NCBI GenBank assembly: GCA_017617615.1
Contig: JAFZVV010000019.1
Location: 57,082 to 121,081 of the forward strand
DNA: 64,000 nt
Origin: Prevotella sp.
GTDB lineage: Bacteria; Bacteroidota; Bacteroidia; Bacteroidales; Bacteroidaceae
Direction of reading: 5' to 3'
Numbering within the stretch: position 1 is the stretch's first letter; every line of letters begins with the position of its first letter. A program made the position numbers and the translations under genes. This document shows positions 24,996 to 33,910 of the stretch, in pieces. The notes below the pieces were generated by a model. It was given only the letters and a program-made list of their open reading frames with translations, did not search any database and was not told the origin of the DNA.

Positions 24996-26135
24996 ATGAA
25001 AATCGGAGACAAAGTAAGATTCCTCAGTGAGACGGGCGGCGGTATCGTCGCCGGCTTCCAGGGAAAGAATATCGTGCTCGTAGAAGACGAGGACGGTTTT
25101 GAGATTCCCACGCCCATCAACGAGGTCGTGGTGGTAGAGACCGACGACTACAATATCGCCAGGGTACACACCTCGGCAGTACCGGGAATGCAGAGACCCA
25201 AGACGACGGAGAAACCAGTGAAGAACGACGACGAGGAAGACGACCCCGCCGACAGGCCCATCACCTTCAAGGCTCCAGTAGAGGAACGTAAGGGTGGTGA
25301 TGTCCTCACCGCTTTCCTCGCTTTCGTACCCATCGACATCAAGCAGATGACTACCACGGCATTCGAGAGTTATTTTGTCAACGACAGCAACTACTTCATG
25401 CGGTTCACCTACCTCGTGGCAGAGGGCAACAGTTGGCGGATGAAGTGCACGGCAGAGGTGGAGCCCAACACCAAACTCTTCATCGAGGAGTTCACCAAGG
25501 CGCAACTCAACGACATGGAGCGGTCGTGCATGCAGATACTGGCATACAAGCGTGGGAAGAGTTTCGTCATCAAGCCGTCGGTCGATGTGCAGTTCCGTGT
25601 CGACCCCGTGAAGTTCTATAAACTGCATACCTTCCAGGAGAACGACTTCTTTGAGACCCCGGCATTGCTCATCCCACTCGTGGAGAACGACGTGCCACGG
25701 CGCCCGCTCGTGGTGGATGCCCAGTCGCTGAAGAAAGAGATGTATGCCAGCAGACCGGCTGCCGAGAAGCCGCAGGGTAGGGGAGACACGCTCCTGCGCC
25801 GCTACGACGATGCGCAGAGCAAGGGCAAGGCGCAACAGCGGAAGACCGACCCCAATATCGTCGTGGTAGACCTCCATGCTTCGGAGGTGCTCGAAACCAC
25901 GGCGGGAATGGCACCTGTCGACATTCTCAACTACCAGTTGGGAATCTTCCGGCAGACGCTCGAGCAGTACAAGGCGAAGAAAGGCCAGAAAATCGTGTTC
26001 ATCCACGGTAAGGGTGAGGGCGTGCTCCGTAGGGCCATCATCAGCGAACTCAACTACAGGTACAAGAAGTACACCTTCCAGGACGCCTCATTCCAGGAAT
26101 ACGGATATGGCGCCACACAAGTCACAATCAGGTAA
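24996..26135 (+). CDS. DUF2027 protein with C-terminal Smr domain
   Basis: The 379 residues consist of an N-terminal MutS2-like KOW/beta domain (MKIGDKVRFLSETGGGIVAG), an acidic linker, a central DUF2027 beta domain, and a C-terminal Smr domain (about 285-379) with the DLHASE motif and the HGKGEGVLR loop followed by YGYGATQVTIR. Smr domains are nucleases or RNA/DNA-binding modules; isolated Smr proteins have been tied to ribosome rescue and recombination control. This architecture is widespread in Bacteroidota. The start is directly downstream of the repeat's right end. Confidence 0.93.
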   Translation: MKIGDKVRFLSETGGGIVAGFQGKNIVLVEDEDGFEIPTPINEVVVVETDDYNIARVHTSAVPGMQRPKTTEKPVKNDDEEDDPADRPITFKAPVEERKGGDVLTAFLAFVPIDIKQMTTTAFESYFVNDSNYFMRFTYLVAEGNSWRMKCTAEVEPNTKLFIEEFTKAQLNDMERSCMQILAYKRGKSFVIKPSVDVQFRVDPVKFYKLHTFQENDFFETPALLIPLVENDVPRRPLVVDAQSLKKEMYASRPAAEKPQGRGDTLLRRYDDAQSKGKAQQRKTDPNIVVVDLHASEVLETTAGMAPVDILNYQLGIFRQTLEQYKAKKGQKIVFIHGKGEGVLRRAIISELNYRYKKYTFQDASFQEYGYGATQVTIR

Positions 26136-26191
26136 GGTTTGAGGTTTGAGATTTCAGGTTTGAGATTTAGAGTAACTATCTCCCCTCTTCC

Positions 26192-26620
26192 TCATCCCGC
26201 TACGATGTGGAACGCCCCTGTCATGTAAATACACAGCTTGATGGAATAGTCGATGTCTCCGACTTGGTTCCATGGTGCGTGGTAATAGAAGACCTCTTTG
26301 AGCACCATATCGTTTTTGTCATAGTATTTCTTGGAGATGATACGGTAGGTCAGGAGCGGCTCGTCGAATTCATACAGCACTTCCACCCTCACTGGTTTCC
26401 CAGTCACTTTGTCGCGTTTCGCCTCTTTCTTACACACTTTCAGATTCTTGTAGTCATAACGCACCCACAGCAGGTAATTGTTGCCTGAACGGTCCACGCA
26501 GTCGCTGGCATTCACCATCAGCGTATCGTTTTCCACCACCGTCCGGAATGTCTTCACTTGCGCAGAAGCCGACGTGACGGACAATAACATCAATACCAGA
26601 GAAAAAAGAATTTATTTCAT
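26192..26620 (-). pseudogene. Secreted-protein gene with a stop at codon 3 (or restarted at codon 11)
   Basis: From ATG 26620 the minus strand reads ATG AAA TAA and then continues open to 26192. If the TAA were AAA the N-terminus would be MKKILFSLVLMLLSVTSASA followed by Q, a textbook signal peptide, so the ancestral gene very probably started here. Translation could restart at ATG 26590, giving 132 residues with a shortened but still hydrophobic leader (MLLSVTSASA-Q). The mature part is beta-rich (SGNNYLLWVRYDYKNLKVCKKE, YEFDEPLLTYRIISKKYYDKND) and is not recognised. A good promoter lies upstream. Either recent decay, a sequencing error or genuine reinitiation would explain it. Confidence 0.65.
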
Positions 26621-26664
26621 AAGTAATTAATCGTTTTTTGTAATAAGATGTTTCAATATTGATG

Positions 26665-26696
26665 CAAAAATAAGGAACAAATAAGAAATAAGCAAA
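26665..26696 (-). promoter_or_regulatory. Promoter of the codon-3-stop gene
   Basis: On the minus strand TTTGC is followed after 19 bases by TATTTTTG, a proper Bacteroidota -33/-7 pair, 45 bases before ATG 26620. Confidence 0.55.
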
Positions 26697-26699
26697 TAA

Positions 26700-26840
26700 A
26701 TATCCCTTTATCTCCCTTTTAACTTCCTTTCCTAAATATCTCCATGAGCAAATGGCAGAGTAGCAAGGCCTACGTCCCTTTAACTTCCCTTTAACTTCTC
26801 TTTGACTTCCTTTTGGTAAGCGAATGCAAATCTTGAATTA
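26700..26840. repeat. Dispersed CCCTTTAACTTCC element, degenerate copy
   Basis: Two groups of CCCTTTAACTTCC-type units flank GGCAGAGTAGCAAGGCCTACG, a segment shared with the copy near 42500 (GGCAGAGTAGCAAGGCATATG). The right end AAGCGAATGCAAATCTTGAAT resembles the GCGAAACTTGAAT end elsewhere. The remainder of the spacer up to 27014 holds no gene that I can support. Confidence 0.7.
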
Positions 26841-27014
26841 ATTGCAATCAAGCTGAAAGAAACCAGAAAATTGTCTTCTCAATAATATTGAGCGGATTCC
26901 CGCTTCCTCTCCGACCACAATGCCATGTTCGTGCGCATCCACTTGTCCGATACTTCATGTGATGTGATAGGTGGGTGATGGTCATTTGACGTTTAACGAT
27001 TTATACAAAAAACT

Positions 27015-28022
27015 ATGCCATTATTCTATAACAGACCTATTGCTACGCTTGTCAAATGGTACGTTGACAAGCGGAGCGGGCATGTGCAGGATGCCCGTTC
27101 GGAAATACAACGACGATTTGCCTATTTGGATTGGTCGCAACAGAAGAAAATTACTTTGGCATTCCTCTCTTCCGGAAAGACCGACAGACAATGGATATAC
27201 GCTCAATTATGGAAATGGTGGGATGATTGTTTCGCCCCCAAAATCCGGGAGATTTGGGAACAATACCACGAAGAGAAATGTGCATGGCTCATCATTCGCT
27301 ATTTTCCCAAAGATTATGTGTTGGCGAATCTTGATTATTTCACAGGCACGAGGGATTATTACTATATCTGTCGTCGTTTCGGTGCAGGCAACGACTTTGT
27401 CATAGATGACAGCAAGTTGTCTGCAAGAGACCGTTTCATCATCCATGCCATATCACAGAAGCCTTTGGATGGCGACAGCTGCCTGGACGACATATTCACG
27501 TGCCTTCATGGTACTTGTGCCACAGAATATTCATATCCCTTGGTAAATAAAAAAGACCGCGGGGAAATATTGGATGCACTGGATATCAAGTATATCTATG
27601 GCATGATGAAAAACATGGAAAGGATGGGTCTTGACGAACAAGTTCAATTTTTTCGAGAGTGGAATCGTCAAGTCTATGTCGATATTTTTCACTCTGCCGA
27701 CTGGGAACAACTGAATGCCTCGAACCTGTCTGATGGAGAGTACGACATCCGGCGAAGATACATCATGAAAAAGTATGTATATAAGAACCTGGACGACAAG
27801 TACAAAAAAGTCAATGAAAGGCTTGATGCGCTGGATTTCGGGAACATACCCGATGACTTTACGACTTATGAGGAAAAAGGGACTGATAAGATGTCGTCGG
27901 AGGCCACATCGGAAACGACGAAAGAGCAGATGAGAGAATTGATTGAAAGGAATCCGGCATTTGAAACGATAATAGACGATTTGGGACTGATTACGGATGA
28001 CCAAGAAGAAGTGCCATTTTAA
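27015..28022 (+). CDS. Unrecognised protein of 335 residues upstream of ftsA
   Basis: No family was recognised. The protein is soluble, rich in aromatic and charged residues (KWWDDCF, YYYICRRF), mostly helical, and ends in an acidic Ser/Thr/Glu-rich linker plus a short amphipathic helix (TKEQMRELIERNPAFETII). Codon use is more AT-rich than in the flanking operons, which hints at later acquisition or low expression. The start ATG 27015 is the first in frame; a longer overlapping frame from 26971 is out of phase. It ends 130 bases before ftsA. Confidence 0.75.
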   Translation: MPLFYNRPIATLVKWYVDKRSGHVQDARSEIQRRFAYLDWSQQKKITLAFLSSGKTDRQWIYAQLWKWWDDCFAPKIREIWEQYHEEKCAWLIIRYFPKDYVLANLDYFTGTRDYYYICRRFGAGNDFVIDDSKLSARDRFIIHAISQKPLDGDSCLDDIFTCLHGTCATEYSYPLVNKKDRGEILDALDIKYIYGMMKNMERMGLDEQVQFFREWNRQVYVDIFHSADWEQLNASNLSDGEYDIRRRYIMKKYVYKNLDDKYKKVNERLDALDFGNIPDDFTTYEEKGTDKMSSEATSETTKEQMRELIERNPAFETIIDDLGLITDDQEEVPF

Positions 28023-28151
28023 GCCGTCAACATCAGAAAGCCATCAATACAAGAATTTTCTAAGAAAACCATATACGACGGTTCGGGGAAAGATTGGAAA
28101 TGAATGTCACCGTCGTGTCCTAATAGAATAAATAACCAACGTACAAGCAAT

Positions 28152-29585
28152 ATGGCTGCAAGGGAATTCATTGTTGCAATAGAACTGGGCTCTTCGAAGA
28201 TTACCGGTATCGCTGGCAAGAAGAGCGCGGACGGGAGCCTTCAGGTGCTCGCCGTCGTGAAGGAGGACTCCACTTCTTGCATCCGCAAGGGTGTGGTATA
28301 TAATATCGACAAGACCAGCGCTTGTCTTGTCAGCATCATCAAGAAACTACAGACGCTCCTGAAGTCGGAAATCTCGAGAGTATATGTGGGCGTTGGCGGA
28401 CTGTCCATCCGCAGCATGCACAACGTCATCGTCAAGACATTGCCCGACGATGCCATTATCTCGCAAGACATCATCAACGGACTGATGGACACCAACCGCA
28501 GCACCCAGTATCCCGACCTGGAAATACTTGATGCCGCCACGCAGGAGTTTAAGGTGGGCGCACTGTATCAGGTTGACCCTGTGGGTGTACAGAGCAACAA
28601 GATTGAGGGCAACTTCCTCAATATCGTCTACCGCAAGGCCTTCTTCCGCAATCTGAACAGATGCTTTGAGAAAGCCAACATCTCCATTGCCGAGATGTAT
28701 CTTGCCCCCATTGCCTTGGCACAAAGCGTGCTCACTGAAGATGAGATGCGCTGCGGCTGCCTACTCGTCGACTTGGGGGCTGAAACCACCACCGTGTCGG
28801 TCTACCACAAGAGCATCCTACGCCACCTGGCGGTGATACCCCTTGGCGGCAGCAACATCACCAAGGACATCACCTCCCTACAGATGGAGGAGGATGAGGC
28901 AGAGGAGATGAAAGTGAAGTATGCCATGGCTTTCTTCAAGCCTACGGAAACCGAGACCGATGAGATACTGCCTGTCGATGCAGAGCGCTCTATTTCGGCA
29001 AGGGCATTCAACGAACTGGTGGAAGCCCGTGTCAATGAAATCATCCAGAATGTATGGCTTGGTCAGGTGCCACCGAAATACTATGACAAGTTGATGGGCG
29101 GCATCATCCTTACCGGAGGCGGTTCGCAGATGAGGGAAATCAAGAAAGCATTCACTGCCGTCACCGGTATCAAGAGAATACGCATCGCAGGCACGGTGAA
29201 CCAGAAGGTGTCTTCCGCGGACAAGGACATCAACGCCCATGACGGTAGGATGAACACTGCGCTGGGACTGCTCGCTAAAGGCGATTTGAACTGCTCTGGC
29301 GCGGCCGTCAGAGCAACTCCTAGCCTCTTCGACACCGACGGTCGCCCAAGTACTGAGGTGGCAGAAAACCAAAGAATAAGAACTACGTCTGGCGAAACAG
29401 GCAGGGTGGAATCTCCCAGCGAGAAACAGCACCGAGAGGAGAAACGCCTCCGCGAGGAAAAAGCCGTCCAAGAGGAATCAATCGCTTCGCCCAAAGGCGG
29501 ATGGTTCTATCGCGGATATAGATTCTTGCAAGACCTGGGCACAAGAATCATCTCTGCGGAGAACGAGGATGACAACATCCGTTAA
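28152..29585 (+). CDS. ftsA: Cell-division protein FtsA
   Basis: FtsA is the actin-like membrane anchor of the FtsZ ring. The 477-residue product opens with the phosphate-1 motif FIVAIELGSSKITGIAG, has the 1C domain region, phosphate-2 LLVDLGAETTTVSVY, and the adenosine motif GGIILTGGGSQMREI. The C-terminus ends in a charged linker followed by an amphipathic helix (WFYRGYRFLQDLGTRII) suited to membrane binding. ATG 28152 starts just before the conserved core; the upstream in-frame ATG 28104 gives an unlikely leader. ftsZ follows after 39 bases. The usual murC-ftsQ genes are not upstream. Confidence 0.95.
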   Translation: MAAREFIVAIELGSSKITGIAGKKSADGSLQVLAVVKEDSTSCIRKGVVYNIDKTSACLVSIIKKLQTLLKSEISRVYVGVGGLSIRSMHNVIVKTLPDDAIISQDIINGLMDTNRSTQYPDLEILDAATQEFKVGALYQVDPVGVQSNKIEGNFLNIVYRKAFFRNLNRCFEKANISIAEMYLAPIALAQSVLTEDEMRCGCLLVDLGAETTTVSVYHKSILRHLAVIPLGGSNITKDITSLQMEEDEAEEMKVKYAMAFFKPTETETDEILPVDAERSISARAFNELVEARVNEIIQNVWLGQVPPKYYDKLMGGIILTGGGSQMREIKKAFTAVTGIKRIRIAGTVNQKVSSADKDINAHDGRMNTALGLLAKGDLNCSGAAVRATPSLFDTDGRPSTEVAENQRIRTTSGETGRVESPSEKQHREEKRLREEKAVQEESIASPKGGWFYRGYRFLQDLGTRIISAENEDDNIR

Positions 29586-29624
29586 TCCATAACCCATTCA
29601 CGCTCCATCAAAAAACAAATAAAT

Positions 29625-30956
29625 ATGGCAAACAACAGAAATACCAACAAGCAAGAAATCCTCGAATTTGATGACCTCCCAAAAGAGAATTGCATCATCA
29701 AAGTCATCGGAGTAGGTGGTGGCGGCGGCAACGCTGTCAACCACATGTATCGAACGAACATCCAAGATGTGACTTTCGTTCTCTGCAATACCGACCGCCA
29801 GGCCCTCAACAACTCTCCCGTTCCCACGCATCTTCAGTTGGGCGAAGGACTCGGGGCTGGCAATATACCTGGAGTCGCACGCAAGGCTGCCGAAGAAAGC
29901 GAAGAGAACATCCGCCGCATGCTCAGCGATGGCACGAAGATGTCGTTCATCACCGCCGGCATGGGTGGTGGCACGGGAACCGGTGCTGCTCCCGTAATCG
30001 CTCGCGTGTCGAAGGAACTCGGTATCCTCACCGTAGGCATCGTCACCATCCCCTTTCAGTTCGAGGGTGCCAATAAGATTGATCAGGCGCTCGATGGCGT
30101 AGAGGAAATGGCGAAGTACGTGGATGCCTTGCTCGTCATCAACAATGAGCGTCTCCGTCAGATTTACCCCGACTACTCCGTGCTCAACGCTTTCGCCAAG
30201 GCCGACGACACCTTGAACATCGCCGTGCGCAGCATCACCGAAATCATCACTGTACATGGCCTGATCAACCTCGACTTCAACGATGTGCGCACCGTGCTTA
30301 AAGACGGTGGTGTCGCCATCATGAGTACGGGGTACGGCGAGGGTGAAGGGCGTGTGAAGAAAGCCATTGAAGATGCTCTCCATTCTCCGCTGCTCAACGA
30401 CAACGACATGTTCAACTCGAAGAAAATCCTGCTGAACATCACTTTCTGCGAGGACGAGGAAAACGGCGGACTGATGATGGACGAGATCAATGAGGTGCAC
30501 GAATTCATGGCAAAGTTCAACAATGACTACAAAATCAAATGGGGACTGGCTGTCAATCCTGAATTGGGCAAGAAGGTGAAGGTGACCATCCTTGCCACAG
30601 GCTTCGGCATCGAGCATGTCGATGGCATGAACATGCACCAGAACAAAATCGCACAAGTCGATTCCGCCCTCATGGCCGCACAAGAGGAACACCGTCAGAA
30701 ATTGCAGAAACGCCGTATCGACTACTATGGTCCCACGCCCTCAAGCAAGCAAAAGCGGTGTCCGTTTATTTACATCTTCAAACAGGAAGACCTCGACAAC
30801 GAGGACGTCATCATGGCAGTGGAGAGTACCACGACCGCAAATCGCTCACGCAAATCCCTTGAGCATATCTGCCACATTTCCAATGGCGATGAGAGGGATT
30901 ACATGCCTGAAGCCGAGGCTGAAAGCAACGGCAACACCCACAGAATCGTGTTTTAG
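29625..30956 (+). CDS. ftsZ: Cell-division protein FtsZ
   Basis: The tubulin-like GTPase that forms the division ring. The 443 residues contain the GTP-binding loop VIGVGGGGGNAVNHMY, the tubulin signature GGGTGTGAAP, the T7 region LNAFAKADDTLNIAV and NLDFNDVRTVLKDGG, and the C-terminal subdomain through VKVTILATGFGIE. The tail of about 110 residues is long and ends in an acidic stretch without a clear canonical FtsA-binding peptide, though an RRCPFIYIF-like block (KRCPFIYIFKQEDLDNED) typical of this group is present. The pair ftsA-ftsZ stands alone here, which leaves open that it is a second copy. Confidence 0.96.
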   Translation: MANNRNTNKQEILEFDDLPKENCIIKVIGVGGGGGNAVNHMYRTNIQDVTFVLCNTDRQALNNSPVPTHLQLGEGLGAGNIPGVARKAAEESEENIRRMLSDGTKMSFITAGMGGGTGTGAAPVIARVSKELGILTVGIVTIPFQFEGANKIDQALDGVEEMAKYVDALLVINNERLRQIYPDYSVLNAFAKADDTLNIAVRSITEIITVHGLINLDFNDVRTVLKDGGVAIMSTGYGEGEGRVKKAIEDALHSPLLNDNDMFNSKKILLNITFCEDEENGGLMMDEINEVHEFMAKFNNDYKIKWGLAVNPELGKKVKVTILATGFGIEHVDGMNMHQNKIAQVDSALMAAQEEHRQKLQKRRIDYYGPTPSSKQKRCPFIYIFKQEDLDNEDVIMAVESTTTANRSRKSLEHICHISNGDERDYMPEAEAESNGNTHRIVF

Positions 30957-31052
30957 GGCATTTCCTTGTGATGGCATGCTTACCTTTTGAGTATTGATGG
31001 CATATACTATTGAAGACCGATTGTTGGTCGGCCCATAAACAGCAAAGCGTGT

Positions 31053-31382
31053 ATGAACAACAGAAAGCGACATAAGGTATATCTGGTAAGGCGGCATCCG
31101 TTTGGTGGAAACTATCTGGCCATCTGCCTGTTTGGCTTTGTGTTCTCCGTGAGGCCATTGGATACAAGGGAACTGAACCATGAACTGATTCATGCCGCCC
31201 AGCAAAAGGAACTGCTCTATCTCCCGTTCTTCGTCTGGTATGGCATCGAGTGGCTATTCTTATATTTCAAATATCGGGATTGGACGAAAGCATACTACCA
31301 TATCCGCTTCGAAAAAGAGGCATATCGGCATGAAAGCGACTATCAATATCTGAAAAAGAGGAAACACTTCCGATATAAGTGA
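31053..31382 (+). CDS. Small HExxH-motif protein
   Basis: The 109-residue protein carries NHELIHAAQQKELLY, a zincin-type HExxH motif, flanked by hydrophobic segments (YLAICLFGFVFSV and LPFFVWYGIEWLFLYF). The region after it is charged and aromatic, ending KKRKHFRYK. The motif and the membrane-leaning segments suggest a small membrane-associated metalloprotein, but no third ligand or family can be named with certainty. It lies 96 bases after ftsZ and is followed by a clear terminator, so it may be read as the last gene of the ftsAZ unit. Confidence 0.75.
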   Translation: MNNRKRHKVYLVRRHPFGGNYLAICLFGFVFSVRPLDTRELNHELIHAAQQKELLYLPFFVWYGIEWLFLYFKYRDWTKAYYHIRFEKEAYRHESDYQYLKKRKHFRYK

Positions 31383-31427
31383 AGGTCAATCCCGCTACCA
31401 CCTTTTAACTTCCAATCCCTTCACTTC

Positions 31428-31459
31428 AGCAAGTTTCACATTCGTGAGACTTGCTTTTT
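31428..31459 (+). terminator. Intrinsic terminator after the HExxH gene
   Basis: AGCAAGTTTCAC and GTGAGACTTGCT form a 12-position helix with a 4-base loop, followed by TTTTT; this is a textbook rho-independent terminator. Confidence 0.85.
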
Positions 31460-31612
31460 CTTTTCCCTTTGATAGATGGAAAACTAAGGCCTTTAACTGT
31501 ATTCAATAATCTCAATATGTGTTTGCACCGCAATCTTCTGAACATCCCCATTGTCTAAAGTTTTTTCACTGGTTGATTGAACCTATGAAAAAACTTCGTT
31601 TAACTTTTTGTC

Positions 31613-31975
31613 TCATCGTTCTATGAAGTGGAACACCCAGTAAATGAGGAAAATGCCAATCAGAATGGCCAGAAGATCTATCCATAGAAAACCCTGGCCA
31701 AGCATCATGTGGCCGATGAATGTGCTCCGGAACGACACCAGCCAAGGCCAACAATTCAGCTGGGAGAATTCCACGAGATAAGAATGAATCAAGCTAATTA
31801 GTGCAACAAAGGGCAGGCCTTTCTTGACTAGTATGATACGCCAAAAACAAAATACCATCATGGCCCAGAGTGCATCACCCACCTCTTTCGTGAGCCAGCT
31901 GATATGTCTGGAATAGAGTCCGATTGGAATCAGGACGATGATGCCAGCCAATGAGATCAGAAGCTTTCTTTTCAT
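31613..31975 (-). CDS. DUF2809 membrane protein
   Basis: The 120-residue protein has four membrane helices and the family blocks GDALWAMMVFCFWRI, VEFSQLNCWPWL, GHMMLGQGFLWIDLLAILIGI. DUF2809 proteins have no known function. ATG 31975 (MKRKLLISLAGI) is chosen because it begins the first membrane helix; an in-frame start at 32020 would add a polar leader. It stands apart from its neighbours, with the secreted-protein gene 85 bases upstream on the same strand. Confidence 0.88.
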   Translation of the reverse strand: MKRKLLISLAGIIVLIPIGLYSRHISWLTKEVGDALWAMMVFCFWRIILVKKGLPFVALISLIHSYLVEFSQLNCWPWLVSFRSTFIGHMMLGQGFLWIDLLAILIGIFLIYWVFHFIER

Positions 31976-32060
31976 CGGAAAAACAACATTGTGCATAAAT
32001 ACAAGAAGAGGGGGTGTCATTTTGAAGTGCCCCCCCCTTGCTTGTCGATGTCGTGCCGTG

Positions 32061-32792
32061 TTACAACTTCACGCGCCGTGTGAGCATAATGTAGCCCACC
32101 TTGCGTTTCAAGTGTTCCTGGCCGGGATAACTGGTGTCGAAGAAGTTGTGCAGGGGCATGGAGAACTGCAGCAGTGTTTTCCCGCCCTTGTCTATGTCTA
32201 CCAAAGCGAAGTCCAGGCCCCATCCGCTCTTCAGCATGTCTTTGTCTGTCACGGGCACCGACCCTCCGCAGCCGGTCACCATGTCGTAGAACACACCGGC
32301 CTCGATTTGGTTCTCCTTGCCGCCTAAGACAAGACCCACACGCGGTTGGAAATAGAAGCCCCGGATGTTGTCGTCCGTCTGCTTGTATACCACCTCCTGG
32401 CTCTTGAAATAGGCACCGCCATACACGCCTATCACGCAGGGCTTGTAGGAAACGTCAAGACCGATGCCATAGTCGCCGATGTGCTTGAACGGGTTGGCGA
32501 ATGCACGGTGGTAGGGACCGTAGATGTCGTTGGGCTCGTCGAAGCCTTTCTTGCCCATGCCGATGGGGAACACAAGGTCGGCGGAAGGGATGATGCGCTC
32601 TGCCCATAGTGAGTCGGCACTTTCACGGAAGGCGTAACGGCATAAGCCCTCAGAAAAGACACTATAGATGAGAGTGGTAAAGTAGTTCGTGCTCCATGCG
32701 CGTGTGTTGAGTGTCCAATCGCCATACGACTGGGCGCTCATTTTTGTCGTGGCCATCAAGGCAACAACAATCAGAATGGTGATTTTTCTCAT
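32061..32792 (-). CDS. Secreted protein, possible outer-membrane beta-barrel
   Basis: The 243-residue product has a signal peptide (ITILIVVALMATTKMSA-Q) and a mature part of alternating aromatic strands (YGIGLDVSYKPCVIGVYGGAYF, GFYFQPRVGLVLGG, QIEAGVFYDMVTG) ending in RRVKL. The pattern suggests an outer-membrane barrel, but it does not end in the typical aromatic residue, so localisation is uncertain. ATG 32792 is preferred over an in-frame start at 32921, which lies upstream of the promoter. No family recognised. Confidence 0.75.
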   Translation of the reverse strand: MRKITILIVVALMATTKMSAQSYGDWTLNTRAWSTNYFTTLIYSVFSEGLCRYAFRESADSLWAERIIPSADLVFPIGMGKKGFDEPNDIYGPYHRAFANPFKHIGDYGIGLDVSYKPCVIGVYGGAYFKSQEVVYKQTDDNIRGFYFQPRVGLVLGGKENQIEAGVFYDMVTGCGGSVPVTDKDMLKSGWGLDFALVDIDKGGKTLLQFSMPLHNFFDTSYPGQEHLKRKVGYIMLTRRVKL

Positions 32793-32833
32793 GTTTGATA
32801 TAATTGAATGATGAGTTGTTACATATTTATTTG

Positions 32834-32865
32834 CAAAGGTACGATTTAGCGAGCGGAAATCCAAA
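32834..32865 (-). promoter_or_regulatory. Promoter of the secreted-protein gene
   Basis: On the minus strand TTTGG is followed by ATTTCCGCTCGCTAAATCG and TACCTTTG. Spacing is 19 bases and the spacer nearly matches the one at 6537-6555. The -33 box lies in the palindrome CCAAAATTTGG. Confidence 0.8.
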
Positions 32866-32945
32866 TTTTGGAACAGCGAAGGCAAAGAAATGTTTGCAAA
32901 TTCTTTGCTGAGTCGTGACAAAATTCAACTGAAGGTTAAATTTAT

Positions 32946-32977
32946 TTTGGATTTTCACTCACTTACTCGTACCTTTG
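32946..32977 (+). promoter_or_regulatory. Promoter of the EamA gene
   Basis: TTTGG at 32946-32950 and TACCTTTG at 32970-32977, with spacer ATTTTCACTCACTTACTCG. This is back to back with the divergent promoter at 32834-32865. Confidence 0.8.
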
Positions 32978-33013
32978 CAGAGGATTTCTGAACCAAGAGA
33001 ACAAGGAGAACGG

Positions 33014-33910
33014 ATGAAGAATATCGGATATCACTTGCTTGCTGTCTTTACCATCGCCATCTGGGGTGTGACTTTTGTCAATACCAAGGTGTTGTTGCAG
33101 CATGGGCTGCAACCGATGGAGATATTCCTGCTCCGGTTTATCGTGGCTTATCTCTGTATCTGGATAATCTCTCCAAAGAAAGTCAGGTCGCAGTCGTGGA
33201 CAGACGAGGGACTGTTCTTTATCCTGGGCCTGCTTGGCGGTACCGTGTATTTCGTGGCAGAAAACACCGCCATCGGCCTCACCTATGTCAATGACGTGGC
33301 ATTCATCGTCTGCACCGCTCCGCTCATCACCATGCTCCTCGCCATCGCTTTCATGAAGAGTGTGAAGGCAACGGTGCCACTGGTTCTGGGGTCTGTGACG
33401 GCCCTGGTGGGGGTGGGAATGGTTATCTATAACGGACATTTCGTGCTCCACCTGAATCCGTTGGGCGACATGCTTGCCCTTGCGGCGGCAGGCAGTTGGG
33501 CTGTCTACAGTCTGGTCATCAAGAAGGTTTCTTCACGCTATAGTGCCACTTTCATTACCCGAAAGGTGTTCTTCTATGGGATACTGACCGTACTCCCGCT
33601 GTTTCTCCTGAACCCCTGGCATTACCCGTTGGAACAGCTTCGCCAGCCCGTGGTATGGATGAACCTGCTGTTCCTTTCCGTTGTGGCATCGTTTCTGTGT
33701 TTCCTGTGGTGGAGCGTGGCGGTGAAGAAGATTGGTGCGATACCCACCAGCAATTACGTCTACCTGAATCCCATTACCACGATAGTGGCAAGTGCCTTGT
33801 TCCTTCAGGAACCCATGACATTGATGGCATATACCGGATGCGCCCTCATCCTCTTGGGGGTGTTCATTGCCAACCGTAAGGTAAGGGAAGAAGGGGTAGA
33901 CGACCAGTAA
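33014..33910 (+). CDS. EamA-family (drug/metabolite) transporter
   Basis: The 298-residue protein has ten hydrophobic segments in two homologous EamA halves. Typical blocks are FTIAIWGVTFVNTKVLL near the start, AENTAIGLTYVNDVAFIVCTAPL and, in the second half, AIPTSNYVYLNPITTIVASALFLQEPMTLMAYTG. The family exports amino acids, nucleosides or metabolites; the substrate is unknown. ATG 33014 is used, 36 bases after the -7 box. A Lys/Arg-rich tail ends the protein. Confidence 0.92.
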   Translation: MKNIGYHLLAVFTIAIWGVTFVNTKVLLQHGLQPMEIFLLRFIVAYLCIWIISPKKVRSQSWTDEGLFFILGLLGGTVYFVAENTAIGLTYVNDVAFIVCTAPLITMLLAIAFMKSVKATVPLVLGSVTALVGVGMVIYNGHFVLHLNPLGDMLALAAAGSWAVYSLVIKKVSSRYSATFITRKVFFYGILTVLPLFLLNPWHYPLEQLRQPVVWMNLLFLSVVASFLCFLWWSVAVKKIGAIPTSNYVYLNPITTIVASALFLQEPMTLMAYTGCALILLGVFIANRKVREEGVDDQ

